Below are positions 33,540-43,700 of a DNA stretch of 64,000 bases, one piece after another (within the stretch, counting starts at the first letter, position 1; every line of letters begins with the position of its first letter). The notes under the pieces were generated by a model, which saw nothing but the letters and a program-made list of their open reading frames with translations, searched no databases and was not told the origin of the DNA. Location: NCBI GenBank assembly GCA_937902315.1, contig CALGUG010000033.1, positions 62,001 to 126,000 of the forward strand, given 5' to 3'. Source of the DNA: an uncultured Chloroflexales bacterium (GTDB lineage: Bacteria > Chloroflexota > Chloroflexia > Chloroflexales > Chloroflexaceae). Position numbers and translations under genes: made by a program.

Positions 33540-34226
33540 ATGCAAAAACTTATTCTCTGGGATATCGACAGTACCCTTCTGACAACCAACGGCATCGCCG
33601 CTGAAATGATGCGCGAAAGTATGCGCCAGCTCTTTGGCAGCTCTCCTAGCAAGGAACGCTCTATTTATGCTGGCAAAACCGATCGCCAGATCATTCGCGA
33701 GACTTTTCCGCACTTCTCAAGCGAGCAGATCGATCGCGCCATCGCCGACTTCACAGAGCTCTACATCAAACTGCTCCGCCAACAGCACAACGAACTGCTC
33801 GCCAAAACGCGCGTCTACGCGGGCGCGCGCGAACTGCTGCAAGCCTTCCAAGGCAAGGCCTATCAGGGCGTTCTGACCGGCAATATCGCCAGCGTCGCTC
33901 GCTACAAGCTCGAAGTCGCCGGCCTCGATAGCTTCATCGACTTCGAGACCAGCGCCTTTGGAAGCGATCACCACGAGCGAGCCGCCCTGCTGCCGATCGC
34001 GCTCGAGCGCGCCGCCCGCCGCTATGGGCGCAGCTTCCAGGGCAGCGATGTGGTGATCATCGGTGATACACCCAACGATGTCGCTTGCGGCAAAGCGGGC
34101 GGCGCGCACACGGTCGCCGTCGCAACCGGCATCTACTCGCTCGAGCAACTGCAAGCCTGCCAGCCCGACCTGCTCTTAGCCGATCTCAGCCAACCCGGCA
34201 CGGCAGAACGCATCCTAGCGCTCTAG
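33540..34226 (+). CDS. HAD-family hydrolase, phosphoglycolate-phosphatase-like
   Basis: A 228-residue haloacid-dehalogenase hydrolase. Motif I is LWDIDSTLL with Asp8 (nucleophile) and Asp10 (acid/base). The glycine usual after the second Asp is serine here. Motif II is GVLTGN, the lysine region is less clear, and motif IV is VVIIGDTPNDVACGKAGG. A helical cap lies between about 20 and 90. Members dephosphorylate small phosphorylated metabolites; the substrate cannot be assigned. It ends in a hairpin terminator. Confidence 0.87.
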   Translation: MQKLILWDIDSTLLTTNGIAAEMMRESMRQLFGSSPSKERSIYAGKTDRQIIRETFPHFSSEQIDRAIADFTELYIKLLRQQHNELLAKTRVYAGARELLQAFQGKAYQGVLTGNIASVARYKLEVAGLDSFIDFETSAFGSDHHERAALLPIALERAARRYGRSFQGSDVVIIGDTPNDVACGKAGGAHTVAVATGIYSLEQLQACQPDLLLADLSQPGTAERILAL

Positions 34227-34248
34227 CCTTCAGCCCGCCGAACCAAAA

Positions 34249-34278
34249 AGGGACAAGAAGACGGTTCTTGTCCCTGTC
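34249..34278 (+). terminator. Terminator of the HAD hydrolase gene
   Basis: A perfect 11-bp stem AGGGACAAGAA/TTCTTGTCCCT with a 5-nt loop, 23 bp after the stop. Nearly the same stem terminates the convergent gene at 34911-34942. Confidence 0.75.
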
Positions 34279-34299
34279 ATACCACATCACAATATTTCG

Positions 34300-34380
34300 T
34301 TCAGCGCTCTGGCGGCGAGGTCTTGCCCTTCCATGCGGTCCCTAGCGCGTCCGCCTACGGCTACCAACAGCCCGCCCTCC
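34300..34380 (+). repeat. Fold-back module, forward copy
   Basis: Core GCGTCCGCCTACGGCTACCA at 34347-34368, preceded by CGCTCTGGCGGCGAGGTCTTGCCCTTCCAT. It is one of the best preserved copies. Confidence 0.75.
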
Positions 34381-34763
34381 AATCCGGCGTGTTAACCGCC
34401 CGTGAGCGGAAAGCGCCTCCAAAACACACATCGTCACCTCAAAACATAAGCCAAACGCAAGAACACAGCGCTTCCCTCTTGATCGCACATAAGCCAATGG
34501 CAACACAGACCCAGCTATTCCGATCGATCCAAGCAACAAATCTTGTAGGTATCGATTACTCTTCTACTAACAAGGTTTTACAGTTATCGTTGTCAATTTA
34601 CATAATTTAGCTTATCTAAAGCATACATTTTCAAACCATACAAATATTGAAATAATTTATTTTTCACAAAATACTCTTGATTTATTTAATATCGCCCTAA
34701 TCAATAATCAAAAATCCACTCTTTTCCTACATATTTAAACAGATAGCCCTACTATTTCAGCTG

Positions 34764-34900
34764 TATAATAAAAAGCATAGGCATAGATATGCTATTATCT
34801 ATCGGAAACTACATCGGAGGCCACTCAATAGAAATTTATAGAACTATTGATGCCCTCGTGTGTAAAACGACAAAACAAGGCATACTATCGTTTTAATACA
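34764..34900 (+). ncRNA. Candidate small RNA (weak)
   Basis: A -10-like TATAAT at 34764-34769 is followed by a fold in which CAATAG pairs with CTATTG and flanking GAGG with CCTC (about 34816-34858). Further on, TAAAACGA and TCGTTTTA (about 34862-34895) form a terminator-like hairpin. No protein start follows the GGAGG near 34816. There is no conserved match I can name and no good -35, so this is only a candidate. The rest of 34380-34760 is AT-rich and empty. Confidence 0.25.
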
Positions 34901-34910
34901 TGAAACTACG

Positions 34911-34942
34911 AATTGGGACAAGAAGCGATTCTTGTCCCAATT
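34911..34942 (-). terminator. Terminator of the LGFP-type protein gene
   Basis: A perfect 14-bp stem AATTGGGACAAGAA/TTCTTGTCCCAATT with a 4-nt loop, 13 bp beyond the stop on the minus strand. Confidence 0.75.
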
Positions 34943-34955
34943 CACAAGCATTAAA

Positions 34956-36053
34956 CTAGTTGTAGCCGACTAAACGGGCAGTGGAAGGATAGGTGAAGAC
35001 CCAGCAGCCGCGCGAGTAATCGGTGGCAGAACAAGCCATCTCACCCTTCTGGAAGATCTGATAGTTGAACTGTGCGGCCTGCTCAGGTTCTAGCGCCCAA
35101 CCTAAAGCTTGGCGCACATCGTCGTTTTCGCGCCAGACCTTGCCGAAACCACGTTTCGGTTCGTACATTCCGTTCGGAGCCTCCAGGCCGGTATCGATGA
35201 TATCGCCTTCGCGCCATTCGTCGACAAACTTGCGGAAGCTCAAGCTACCGTTTTGGTTGTAGAAGATCACGAAGATCACCGAATTGCCGCCGCGCTGATT
35301 CAGCCAGAGCATTTCGCCGTGTTCGAAACGGGCCGTCGCAGCCGCAGTGTTAGCGTAATCCTGGCCGGGAATGGCACAACCCAGCTCCACAGGGCCATTG
35401 ATGCGGCTCGTGTAAAACCAGCCTATCTCGCTCATAACCGGAATCGAACAGCCGACATTGCGTTCATAGACCATCTTGCCCAACAAGCCCAACAAGACGT
35501 CGTAAGGCTTGGCATTCTCAGGATGCAGCTCCATACGGCGGCGCTCGAAGTACTGAACCGCATAGGAACGGCCTTCGATGGTCTCGGGGAACTGACTCGT
35601 GATGGGATAACCGAAGCGCTCTAGACCGCCGTTGTTGCGCCAGTAGGTTAAAAACTCGCCGCAGACTTTGTAACCGGTCGCTTGGAAGTATTCACAACCA
35701 GCTTGAGGCTGATCGCTTCCATAGCTCCAAGGGGTGCCGTTCAGTTCGAGCCATTCGGCGCCCAGCCGGCCAGCGAGCACTCCCTTGTTTTCGTTGCTGT
35801 GATCCTCGAGGCGATCGCGCTCGAACCACTGAACAAGGCCGCTCCAAGTCTCAACCGTTTCGATGCGGGCCGGGCTGATGGGGTAACCGAAAACCGCTAA
35901 GCCGCCGTTTCGCTCCCAATACTGGCGGATCGCGCCGCTGATACAGTAACCGGTCTCGGGAAAACAACGCTCAGCCGTTTGGGCGTTGGCGAATCCACTA
36001 GGAAAGAGGCTAAACAACAAACTGAGCGCTAATGCTGTTAGTAAACGTCGCAT
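34956..36053 (-). CDS. Secreted LGFP-repeat-type protein
   Basis: A 365-residue exported protein. Residues 1-24 are a signal peptide (MRRLLTALALSLLFSLFPSG, cleavage near ANAQT). Two repeats follow with the pattern CISGAIRQYWERNGGLAVFGYPIS...VQWFERDRLE and VCGEFLTYWRNNGGLERFGYPIT...VQYFERRRME. These resemble the LGFP-like cell-wall repeats common in Chloroflexota and Actinobacteria. A third, diverged unit with FGKVWRENDDVRQALGWAL lies near the C-terminus. Several cysteines could form disulfides. The ATG at 36053 is chosen because AAGGAGG lies five bases before it; an in-frame ATG at 36071 would place that site inside the gene. It probably binds the cell surface; no enzyme motif was seen. Confidence 0.8.
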   Translation of the reverse strand: MRRLLTALALSLLFSLFPSGFANAQTAERCFPETGYCISGAIRQYWERNGGLAVFGYPISPARIETVETWSGLVQWFERDRLEDHSNENKGVLAGRLGAEWLELNGTPWSYGSDQPQAGCEYFQATGYKVCGEFLTYWRNNGGLERFGYPITSQFPETIEGRSYAVQYFERRRMELHPENAKPYDVLLGLLGKMVYERNVGCSIPVMSEIGWFYTSRINGPVELGCAIPGQDYANTAAATARFEHGEMLWLNQRGGNSVIFVIFYNQNGSLSFRKFVDEWREGDIIDTGLEAPNGMYEPKRGFGKVWRENDDVRQALGWALEPEQAAQFNYQIFQKGEMACSATDYSRGCWVFTYPSTARLVGYN

Positions 36054-36531
36054 ATGCTCCTCCTTGAACAAGATAGCTGTTACAATCCATCTTCCTAGTT
36101 TTTAATCAAACCGGAAGAGTTTTCGATGAATGTAGCATATACGATTTATTCCATGTTTTCTATACAAACAAAGCCTTATTTTACTGATGTAACACTTTTA
36201 GATAACTTATTTCGCTGATAAATTCCTCAAATTACTGATATGCAAACGAATATGCTTCAGCGTAGTAAATGCATGACTCATTTTTGCTAAAGCCTAAAAC
36301 GACAAGCAGCGTTCCTGATACCGCTTTCAAACGGTTCATTACATGGCTTGCACAAAGTTCTAATCTGCAGCTTCTAGAGCAGACGGTTCTTTTTTCGATC
36401 GTGGCAAAAGTCTTGCAGTGCCCTTCACAATGACTTAAGAGAGTTGAAGCCAGAGGGCGATATAGTTCTTACAGTGTTCAATAGGTCTCTGCTTAGGAGG
36501 ATTATCGAACGCGCTTTATATCGAGGATTCT
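36054..36531. other. AT-rich divergent intergenic region
   Basis: 478 bp between the divergent secreted-protein and cyclase genes. No repeat, RNA gene or small ORF with a ribosome-binding site was recognised. The promoters of both genes must lie here but no box is strong enough to name. Confidence 0.4.
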
Positions 36532-39500
36532 ATGCCTGAATCTCTTTCCAGCACGGCACAAGCACTTCATAAAACATTATCTTCACTTACTGCATTTATT
36601 CCTGCACCTGTTGTTCACGAACAGCTTGCTAACCCCCATGCAGCTCGTATCACGGCTTCATACTGGTATGGGAGCTTGTTATTCGCTGATCTTTCCGGTT
36701 TTACCAAGCTAAGTGAACGCTTAAGCACATTAGGCAAACAAGGTGCTGAAGAGATCAGTCTCATTATCATCAATCTCTTTACATCGCTGCTCAACGAAGT
36801 GAAACGCTTCGGAGGACAACCGCTCAAATTCGGCGGCGACGCCCTGATGGTCTTCTTCGACGCCAAGCAATTGGGCGAAGCCCACGCCGAGCTGGCTGCT
36901 TCGGCGGCTTTGGCTATGCAACAGCGCATGCAATCGTTTGCCAACGTTCAAACACCGGTTGGCACATTCAGCCTGCTGTTGCGCATCGGCGTGCATAGCG
37001 GTCGTATTTTGGCTTCCCAAGTGGGCGATCGCGAACATGTCGAGTTAGTGATCTCGGGCACGACAGTCAACTTAGTAGCTTCGGCCCAAGAAGAGGCAGA
37101 GCCGGGTGAGGTACTAATCTCGAATCGAACCTACGAACTGATCGGCACCGCACCCTCATTACAAGTCGTTCAGCGCGGCGAGCACTTTTATGTCTTACAG
37201 CAACTTCAGATCAGCTATCCCAATATCGAGCTGAGCGACCCCGTGCCGCCCTTGCCCGCAACGATCGATGCCAACACGATCAGCCAACTCGAACAACAGA
37301 TCGCGGCTCTAAAGCCCTATCTCATGCCACAGATTCCCAAGCGCTATATCGAACAGAATAGCGAACTTGAGCTGGGCGAATTCCGCATTGTCAGCGTCTT
37401 GTTCGTGCATTACTCTTCGGTTGGCACCATTATCGACATCCTGAACGAAGACCCCGAGCTGGCAGCGCGCTTGCTCAACGTCTTTTACAAGCGTATCCAA
37501 GCCGTGATTCATTCCTACGGTGGTGTCATCAACAAAGTCGACACGGCTACATCGGGCAACAAAATTATGGCTCTTTTCGGTGCTCCGGTCGCCCATGGAG
37601 ACGACGCCCTACGCGCTGTACGCTGTGCCCTTGAGCTGACCCATATCATTGACCAAAGCAACCGCGAGATCGCTGAGATCTTAAGCGACTACCAAGCCAC
37701 GCTAAATAAGAGCTCCGACTTCGAAGAATATTTCGCTTTCCAACAGCGCATCGGCATCAGCACCGGAACGGTTTTTGCAGGGCTGGTCGGGGCTAAAGAA
37801 CGCCACGAATACACCGTTATGGGTGCGAATGTCAACTTGGCAGCTCGCCTTATGGGCGCGGCCGAGGTCAACACAGTTGTCCTCGCGCCAAATACCGCTT
37901 CCTTGGTGCAGCGCGACATCGATGTAAGGGCCCTTGAACCGATCTCGCTCAAGGGTTTTTCCCAGCCAGTCACGCCCTACATCGCCACCAATGTGCGCTA
38001 TGAAAGCCGCGAGCGCCCGACCTTCGGCACCTACTTTCACACCCCTCCCCTGATCGCCCGCGACGAAGAGCTTGCGCTCTGCCTCAAACAGAGCCGCGCT
38101 GCTTTGGAAGAGAGCGGGCGGGTCGTGGCGATCGTCGGTGGCCCGGGCATCGGAAAGAGCCGCTTTCTAGAGGCGCTCGTACAAGAGCTGGTTCGCGATT
38201 CCTCTTTACAGACTTTCGACATCTATGTGGGCGAGAGTCAGCTCTACGAGCAGAGCCTGCCCTACGGAGCTGTGCGAGGTCTGTTACGCTACATCTTAAA
38301 GATCGACAGCCTCATCCACCAAAATAGCGTCGCGATCAGCAAACGCATCCACAAGCAGGTTCAGCACTATGTGCCACACTTGCTACGCTTCAGCCCATTG
38401 CTCGGCGATATGCTCGGCGTGGCCTTGCCAGAGACCGCGCTTACCAGTCAGTTGACGCCCCAACAGCGCCACGATCGCGCCCAAGAGCTGGTCGAAAGCC
38501 TGCTGCTCACAATGTACAAAGAGCGCGGCCTCCTAGTGATGATCGACGATCTCCACTGGGCCGACCCTTCATCGCTGGAGCTGCTCGAACGGCTCGCCCA
38601 TCAAGCCCACGATTCGCGTATCTTGATGCTGCTCAGCTATCGCCACGATCAAGATCTGAAAGAGCCGTGGAACGACCTGCCCAACACAAGGCGCCTGCAT
38701 CTCAAAGAGTTGTCGCTTTCGGCCAGCAAAACTTTGGCCCAAGCGATGTTACAGGCTCCCTTGCCTGACGAAATCGTGCCACTGCTCGAGCGCACGCAAG
38801 GTAACCCCTTCTTCATCGAAGAGATGTTGCACGATCTGGTTGCAACCGGCGCCTTGGTCAACCACAACCAGCTAGACGGCTCGAACTTCTGGCAGCTCGC
38901 TCGCCCGATCGACAGCCTCGAAGTGCCCGATAGCGTCGAAGGCATTCTGATGGCTCAGCTCGACCGCCTCGACGACCACTTCCGCGAGCTGATACAGATC
39001 GCCTCCGTCATCGGGCGCAAGTTTATGTACCAGATTTTGCAGGGCATCTTCAACCAAAAAGAGCTGCTCGATGCCGGCTTACAATATCTCGCTTCCTCGG
39101 AGATTCTGCTGTCTGAAGAGGCCGGGCCAGATAAAGCTTACCTTTTCCGCCACTCCTTAGTGCGCGATGTCGCCTACGAGAGCATCCTCTATTCGCGACG
39201 CCGCATTCTGCACCAACGGGTCGCCGAGCTGATCATTTCCATCTATGGCCCCGCAGCCGTCGAGCAGTTGCCGCTGATCGCCCAACACTATCTCCTAGCC
39301 GAGCAGTGGGACAAAGCCTTCGAGTATCACTGGCGGGCAGGCCATTCAGCCCAACAGCGCTATGCCAATCAAGAGGCGCTCTCGCTCTTCAACCGCGCCC
39401 TTGAGATCTCTAAGCACGTTCAGCAACCCGAACGGGTCATCAAGATCCACGAGCACATCGGCAGCTTGCACATGTTGCAGGGCAACTTCGACAAGGCTCT

Positions 39501-40716
39501 GGCTAGCTTCCAACACACGCTCGAGCTCCTGATGCCGCACGCCGATCAATACGACGAAGATGTCGCCCGCCTCCACCGCCAAGTCGCGACCGTCTACGAA
39601 CGGCTCTCCGACTTCGATGAGGCATCGAACTGGCTCGACAGAGCCATCTCGCATACGCCACAGCTCGGCAGCCACGAACGAACCCGCTGCTATCTGCTGC
39701 GGGCAGGTTTGCTGCAACGCCAGGGCAAGCTGCGCGAATGTCTGCAATGGGCGGCCCGCGGCCTTCTGCTGGCCGAAGCGCTCGACAACCGCGAAGATCA
39801 GGCCAAAGCCTACAAACTGCTGGGCGGCACCTACTGCAGCCTAGGCGACCTCGACTCGGCCATTCAACCAACCTACGAATGCTTACAGTTCTATACCAGC
39901 GTTCACAATCTAGAAGAACAAGCTGGCGCTCACATCAACCTTGGCAATATCTACTATGACCTAGGACGTTGGCAAGAGGCACGCGAACAGTACGAAGCGG
40001 CCGTTCAGATCACAAGCGAGATCGGCAATAGCTTTGAACAAGCTCTCGCCCATAACAATCTTGGCGAGGTCTTGCGCAACCAAGGCAATAGCATCGAGGC
40101 GATTGAGGAGTATACAAAAGCGCTGATGGGCTGGCAGAATTCACCCTTCCAAAGCGCACTTGTGTTGATGAATATCGGTGCATCATCGATTCAACAAGGC
40201 GATCTCGATGCAGCCGAGAAATACCTTGATCAAAGCGATAAGCTCTTTAACGAGGTCGGTAACGATAGCTTTGCTTCCGAGTTGCTACGTTATAAAGCCG
40301 AGCTGGCTTTGGCAAGCGGTCATTATTCCGAAGCCCTAAGCATCTGTATCCAATCGATCCAGATCGCCGAGCAACAAGATGCAGTTCTCGAGAACGCCTG
40401 TTCCCAACGCTTATTCGGGCGCATTCTGCTCCAAACAGGCGATCTCGACAAAGCCGCCTCCGCGCTTCAAACCAGCCTCAATCTATTACAAGACATTAAG
40501 TCCGAACTAGAGCATGCTCGCACCCTGATGTGGATCGCAGATCTGCACTTTCGCAGAGACGAGGTCGAGGCAGCCAAAGAGCTCATTCAGGAGAGCTGCA
40601 GCGTCTTCGAAGGGTTGGGAGCCAAGTACGATCTGCACCAACTTGATGAAATTTTAAGGTTTCATGGTACTAGAATTGGAAGGAAGGAGATATGCGATTC
40701 TGGTATTTACAGTTGA
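36532..40716 (+). CDS. Dual cyclase-domain/ATPase/TPR signalling protein
   Basis: A 1394-residue cytoplasmic protein. The first class III cyclase domain (about 45-225) has Asp53 in LFADLSGFTKLSE and Asp103 in FGGDALMVFFD, the two metal-binding positions. The second cyclase-like domain (about 285-480) starts VSVLFVHYSSVG and has SGNKIMALFGAP, so both metal Asp positions are replaced and it is probably inactive or regulatory. A STAND/AAA-type ATPase follows, with Walker A GGPGIGKS (about 535) and Walker B LLVMIDDLHWAD (about 665). From about 950 to the end are TPR-like helical repeats (NNLGEVLRNQGN, INLGNIYYDLGR). It overlaps the peptidase gene that follows, suggesting coupling. Its effector is unknown. 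Confidence 0.9.
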   Translation: MPESLSSTAQALHKTLSSLTAFIPAPVVHEQLANPHAARITASYWYGSLLFADLSGFTKLSERLSTLGKQGAEEISLIIINLFTSLLNEVKRFGGQPLKFGGDALMVFFDAKQLGEAHAELAASAALAMQQRMQSFANVQTPVGTFSLLLRIGVHSGRILASQVGDREHVELVISGTTVNLVASAQEEAEPGEVLISNRTYELIGTAPSLQVVQRGEHFYVLQQLQISYPNIELSDPVPPLPATIDANTISQLEQQIAALKPYLMPQIPKRYIEQNSELELGEFRIVSVLFVHYSSVGTIIDILNEDPELAARLLNVFYKRIQAVIHSYGGVINKVDTATSGNKIMALFGAPVAHGDDALRAVRCALELTHIIDQSNREIAEILSDYQATLNKSSDFEEYFAFQQRIGISTGTVFAGLVGAKERHEYTVMGANVNLAARLMGAAEVNTVVLAPNTASLVQRDIDVRALEPISLKGFSQPVTPYIATNVRYESRERPTFGTYFHTPPLIARDEELALCLKQSRAALEESGRVVAIVGGPGIGKSRFLEALVQELVRDSSLQTFDIYVGESQLYEQSLPYGAVRGLLRYILKIDSLIHQNSVAISKRIHKQVQHYVPHLLRFSPLLGDMLGVALPETALTSQLTPQQRHDRAQELVESLLLTMYKERGLLVMIDDLHWADPSSLELLERLAHQAHDSRILMLLSYRHDQDLKEPWNDLPNTRRLHLKELSLSASKTLAQAMLQAPLPDEIVPLLERTQGNPFFIEEMLHDLVATGALVNHNQLDGSNFWQLARPIDSLEVPDSVEGILMAQLDRLDDHFRELIQIASVIGRKFMYQILQGIFNQKELLDAGLQYLASSEILLSEEAGPDKAYLFRHSLVRDVAYESILYSRRRILHQRVAELIISIYGPAAVEQLPLIAQHYLLAEQWDKAFEYHWRAGHSAQQRYANQEALSLFNRALEISKHVQQPERVIKIHEHIGSLHMLQGNFDKALASFQHTLELLMPHADQYDEDVARLHRQVATVYERLSDFDEASNWLDRAISHTPQLGSHERTRCYLLRAGLLQRQGKLRECLQWAARGLLLAEALDNREDQAKAYKLLGGTYCSLGDLDSAIQPTYECLQFYTSVHNLEEQAGAHINLGNIYYDLGRWQEAREQYEAAVQITSEIGNSFEQALAHNNLGEVLRNQGNSIEAIEEYTKALMGWQNSPFQSALVLMNIGASSIQQGDLDAAEKYLDQSDKLFNEVGNDSFASELLRYKAELALASGHYSEALSICIQSIQIAEQQDAVLENACSQRLFGRILLQTGDLDKAASALQTSLNLLQDIKSELEHARTLMWIADLHFRRDEVEAAKELIQESCSVFEGLGAKYDLHQLDEILRFHGTRIGRKEICDSGIYS

Positions 40717-40727
40717 AGGGTCATTGC

Positions 40728-43700
40728 ATGAAGATCAAGTCTCAGCACCTCATCGTCGTAAGTTATATTTTCCTGTCTTTTATCATTATTAGTTTTAGCC
40801 CGTTGAAGCATACTCTTGTTTCAGCAGCTCAAATCAATCAAGAGTGTCTCACATCAGAGATCGAAGACAATGATGTATTTGCGGCAGCAAATCTTCTTAC
40901 AGATCTAACAGCTGGAACATGTCGCACCGGAACTATTGAAAGTAGCAATGCTGCCGACTGGTATGTCTTTACAGTTGATCAGCCAGCATCGACTATCACG
41001 ATCGACCTGTCACAATTAGCACAAGATTATGACATCGCACTTTTTTGGGATTTAGAAAACAGTGCTAGTGATAGCAAAGAAAATATTGATGGTATTACCG
41101 ATCTTGGTCGCTTAAACTCGATCGGGCGACTTAACTCGATCGGGCGACTTAACTCGATCGGGCGACTTAACTCGATCGGGCGACTTAACTCGATCAGCAC
41201 CAATCTCGGCACCGACCCCGAACATATCGAGAGTTTTGCTTGGCATACAGGCAAATACTTTATTTTGGTTTATTCGGCCGAAGGTGCCTTCGATGCCAAC
41301 GCCAAATATCGCCTCGATGTCAAAGTTCAGCCTGGCAGCCTCTCTAGCGTGAGCGAGCCTCAGGTTCTGCCGGTTATCCATCCTTCTTGGGACAATAGCT
41401 GTAACAATGTCGAGCGCATCTTTGTGACCGATAGCTCGCGCTTGGCCAGCTTGTATGGCTCAACCAGCACCAACGAGCTGATGAGCAGCTTGAGCACGAA
41501 CGCGACAACGCTCAACGCGCGTGTGCTCGATCTGGCGAACCATCTTCGCAACGACTTCCAGAATGTGTTCCAAGACGAGCTTTACCCCGCTTGGGACGCG
41601 CACAAAACCAATCCGCTCTACGCTAACTATGTCGCCACAGCGATCCGCTCGGCTATCTTTAGTGCGCTCGGCACAAACTGCGATATCAAAGAGATCATTT
41701 TGGTCGGTGGCGATAACGTCATCCCCTTCTATCGCGTGCCCGACGAAACCCTGTTCGCCAACGAGGCCGACTATCTCAACCATGCACCGATCGATCCCAA
41801 TAGCGCGCTCTACGGCTCGCTCTTTTATCGCACCATTCGCACCGACAACTTCTACGCCGACCGCGAACCGACCCGCTGGCGTGGGCGCGAGCTCTACATT
41901 CCTGATCTGCCGATCGGTCGCTTAGTTGAAACGCCCGAACAGATCGAAAAGTATATCCAAGCCTATGCCCAAGCCGCCGATCGCGAGATCGATGTAGCGG
42001 CCAGCAGCGAAGGCGCGGTCATCACCGGTTATGACTTCTTGAGCGACCAAGCCGCCTCTATCAGCAGTGCGCTGACCGACGCTGGTCTAAGCAGCGATGT
42101 AGGCCAAAGCAAGCCGCTGATCACACAACTGGTGAACGACACCTGGACGAGCAGCGAGCTCGCCAATGCTTGGCTGAAGAGTCTGCCGAGCGAAGCGGCT
42201 GGCGGCTACTCAAGCAGCGTTCAAAGCGCCAAGCTCAACTCGATCAACAGCCACTTCACCCATTGGCAAGCCATTCCAGCCGACGAGCAAGATAGCGCAC
42301 TGCTGGCCAACCTCCTCAAAGAGCGCTACCCCAACGTAGTAGGCACAGGCTACCTGCTCGCCAGCCTGAACTATTCGGTCGGCTGCCAAAGCGGTCTCAA
42401 TGTGCTGCCCGACGAGATCGCCAGCGGCAACGGCCCAGAGTTCGCAGCCGACTTCGCAGAAGGTATTTTGCAAAACGAAGGTCTGTGGATCGGCAATACC
42501 GGCTATGGTTACGGCGATAGCGATCTGGTGGCCTATAGCGAGCGCTTGTCGCTGCTCTTTAGCCAAGAGCTGACCCGTTGTAGCGAAAACGGCTGTGCGG
42601 GCGATCCGGGCTACGATGGCATCAACGTCGGCGACGCCTTCCTACGCGCTAAGCGTAACTTCGTCTATACCAGCGGGCCGGGCGGCTTCAACATCTATTC
42701 CGAAAAGGCTATGCTCAGCTGGACGCTCTATGGCATTCCCGGCATCAAGGTTAAAGTGCCTGTAACACCACTCGCAGCCTCTCTGGGCGCAGACCCAATC
42801 GACCTAAGCGAGCTGCCCGCTGGCACCAATACCGATCTGCCTTTCACGCGTATCATTACCTTTAGCAATACCTTCGTCGACACCACTATCGGCGGGTCTG
42901 TAGTTACGCGCGTCAGCAGCCAAGTGAGCGATAGCTTCAAAAGCGGTCAAACCAGTCTCACAGGTATCGACCAGATCAACGCAGGCCGTCCGGTCTTGCC
43001 TTTATTAACCTATGATCTTTCGTTAGGTGATACGACCGCTGCCAAGAAGCCGATCGTTAAGGGCATTCGGCTCTTGAGCGCACTAGACAACACCACTAGC
43101 GCTCAACCGCTGATCTCGCAGATCGTCACCGATACCGCTTCGATCGGAAGTTCCGCGCCGCCGCTTAGCTTCGATAGCCAAGGCGCTTGGTTGCCCGATA
43201 CGATCTTCTCGCGCACTCGCCTGCACGATACGCTCAGCGATCCCGCCGTATGGCGCGATCTGCTGCAGGTCAATCCAGCGCAGTTCAAAGCCGATGCTTC
43301 AGGTGGGCAGGCTAGCCTGCGCCGTTACAACACCTTGGTCTTTGAGGTGACCTATGCTGATGAAAACACCCAAAGCGATCTGATCGCCCCTCAGATCGGC
43401 GCGATCAGCTACACCAGCTTCAGCGAAAACGGTGTGCCCTATCTGCGCGTCAGCGCCCAAGCGAACGATGATAATACAGGTTCCTCGGGTATTACCAGCA
43501 TGAGCCTCTCCTACAGCCTAAATGGTGTGCTGCGCAATGTCGCTATGAGCAAACAAGCCAATAACAGCTACCAAGCAGTGATAGAGCTGAACTCGCCCGA
43601 TAATATCCCCGAAATTATGGTTTATGCGACCGATGGTTCTGGCAATACCGCTGTGGCTATGAGCAAGCAAAGCAGCATCACGCTCGAGCCCGAGCCGACG

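Noticed and set aside
41106..41195. Tandem repeats considered as a CRISPR array
   Set aside because: The units are 18 bp, contiguous without spacers and in frame within a large secreted-protein gene.
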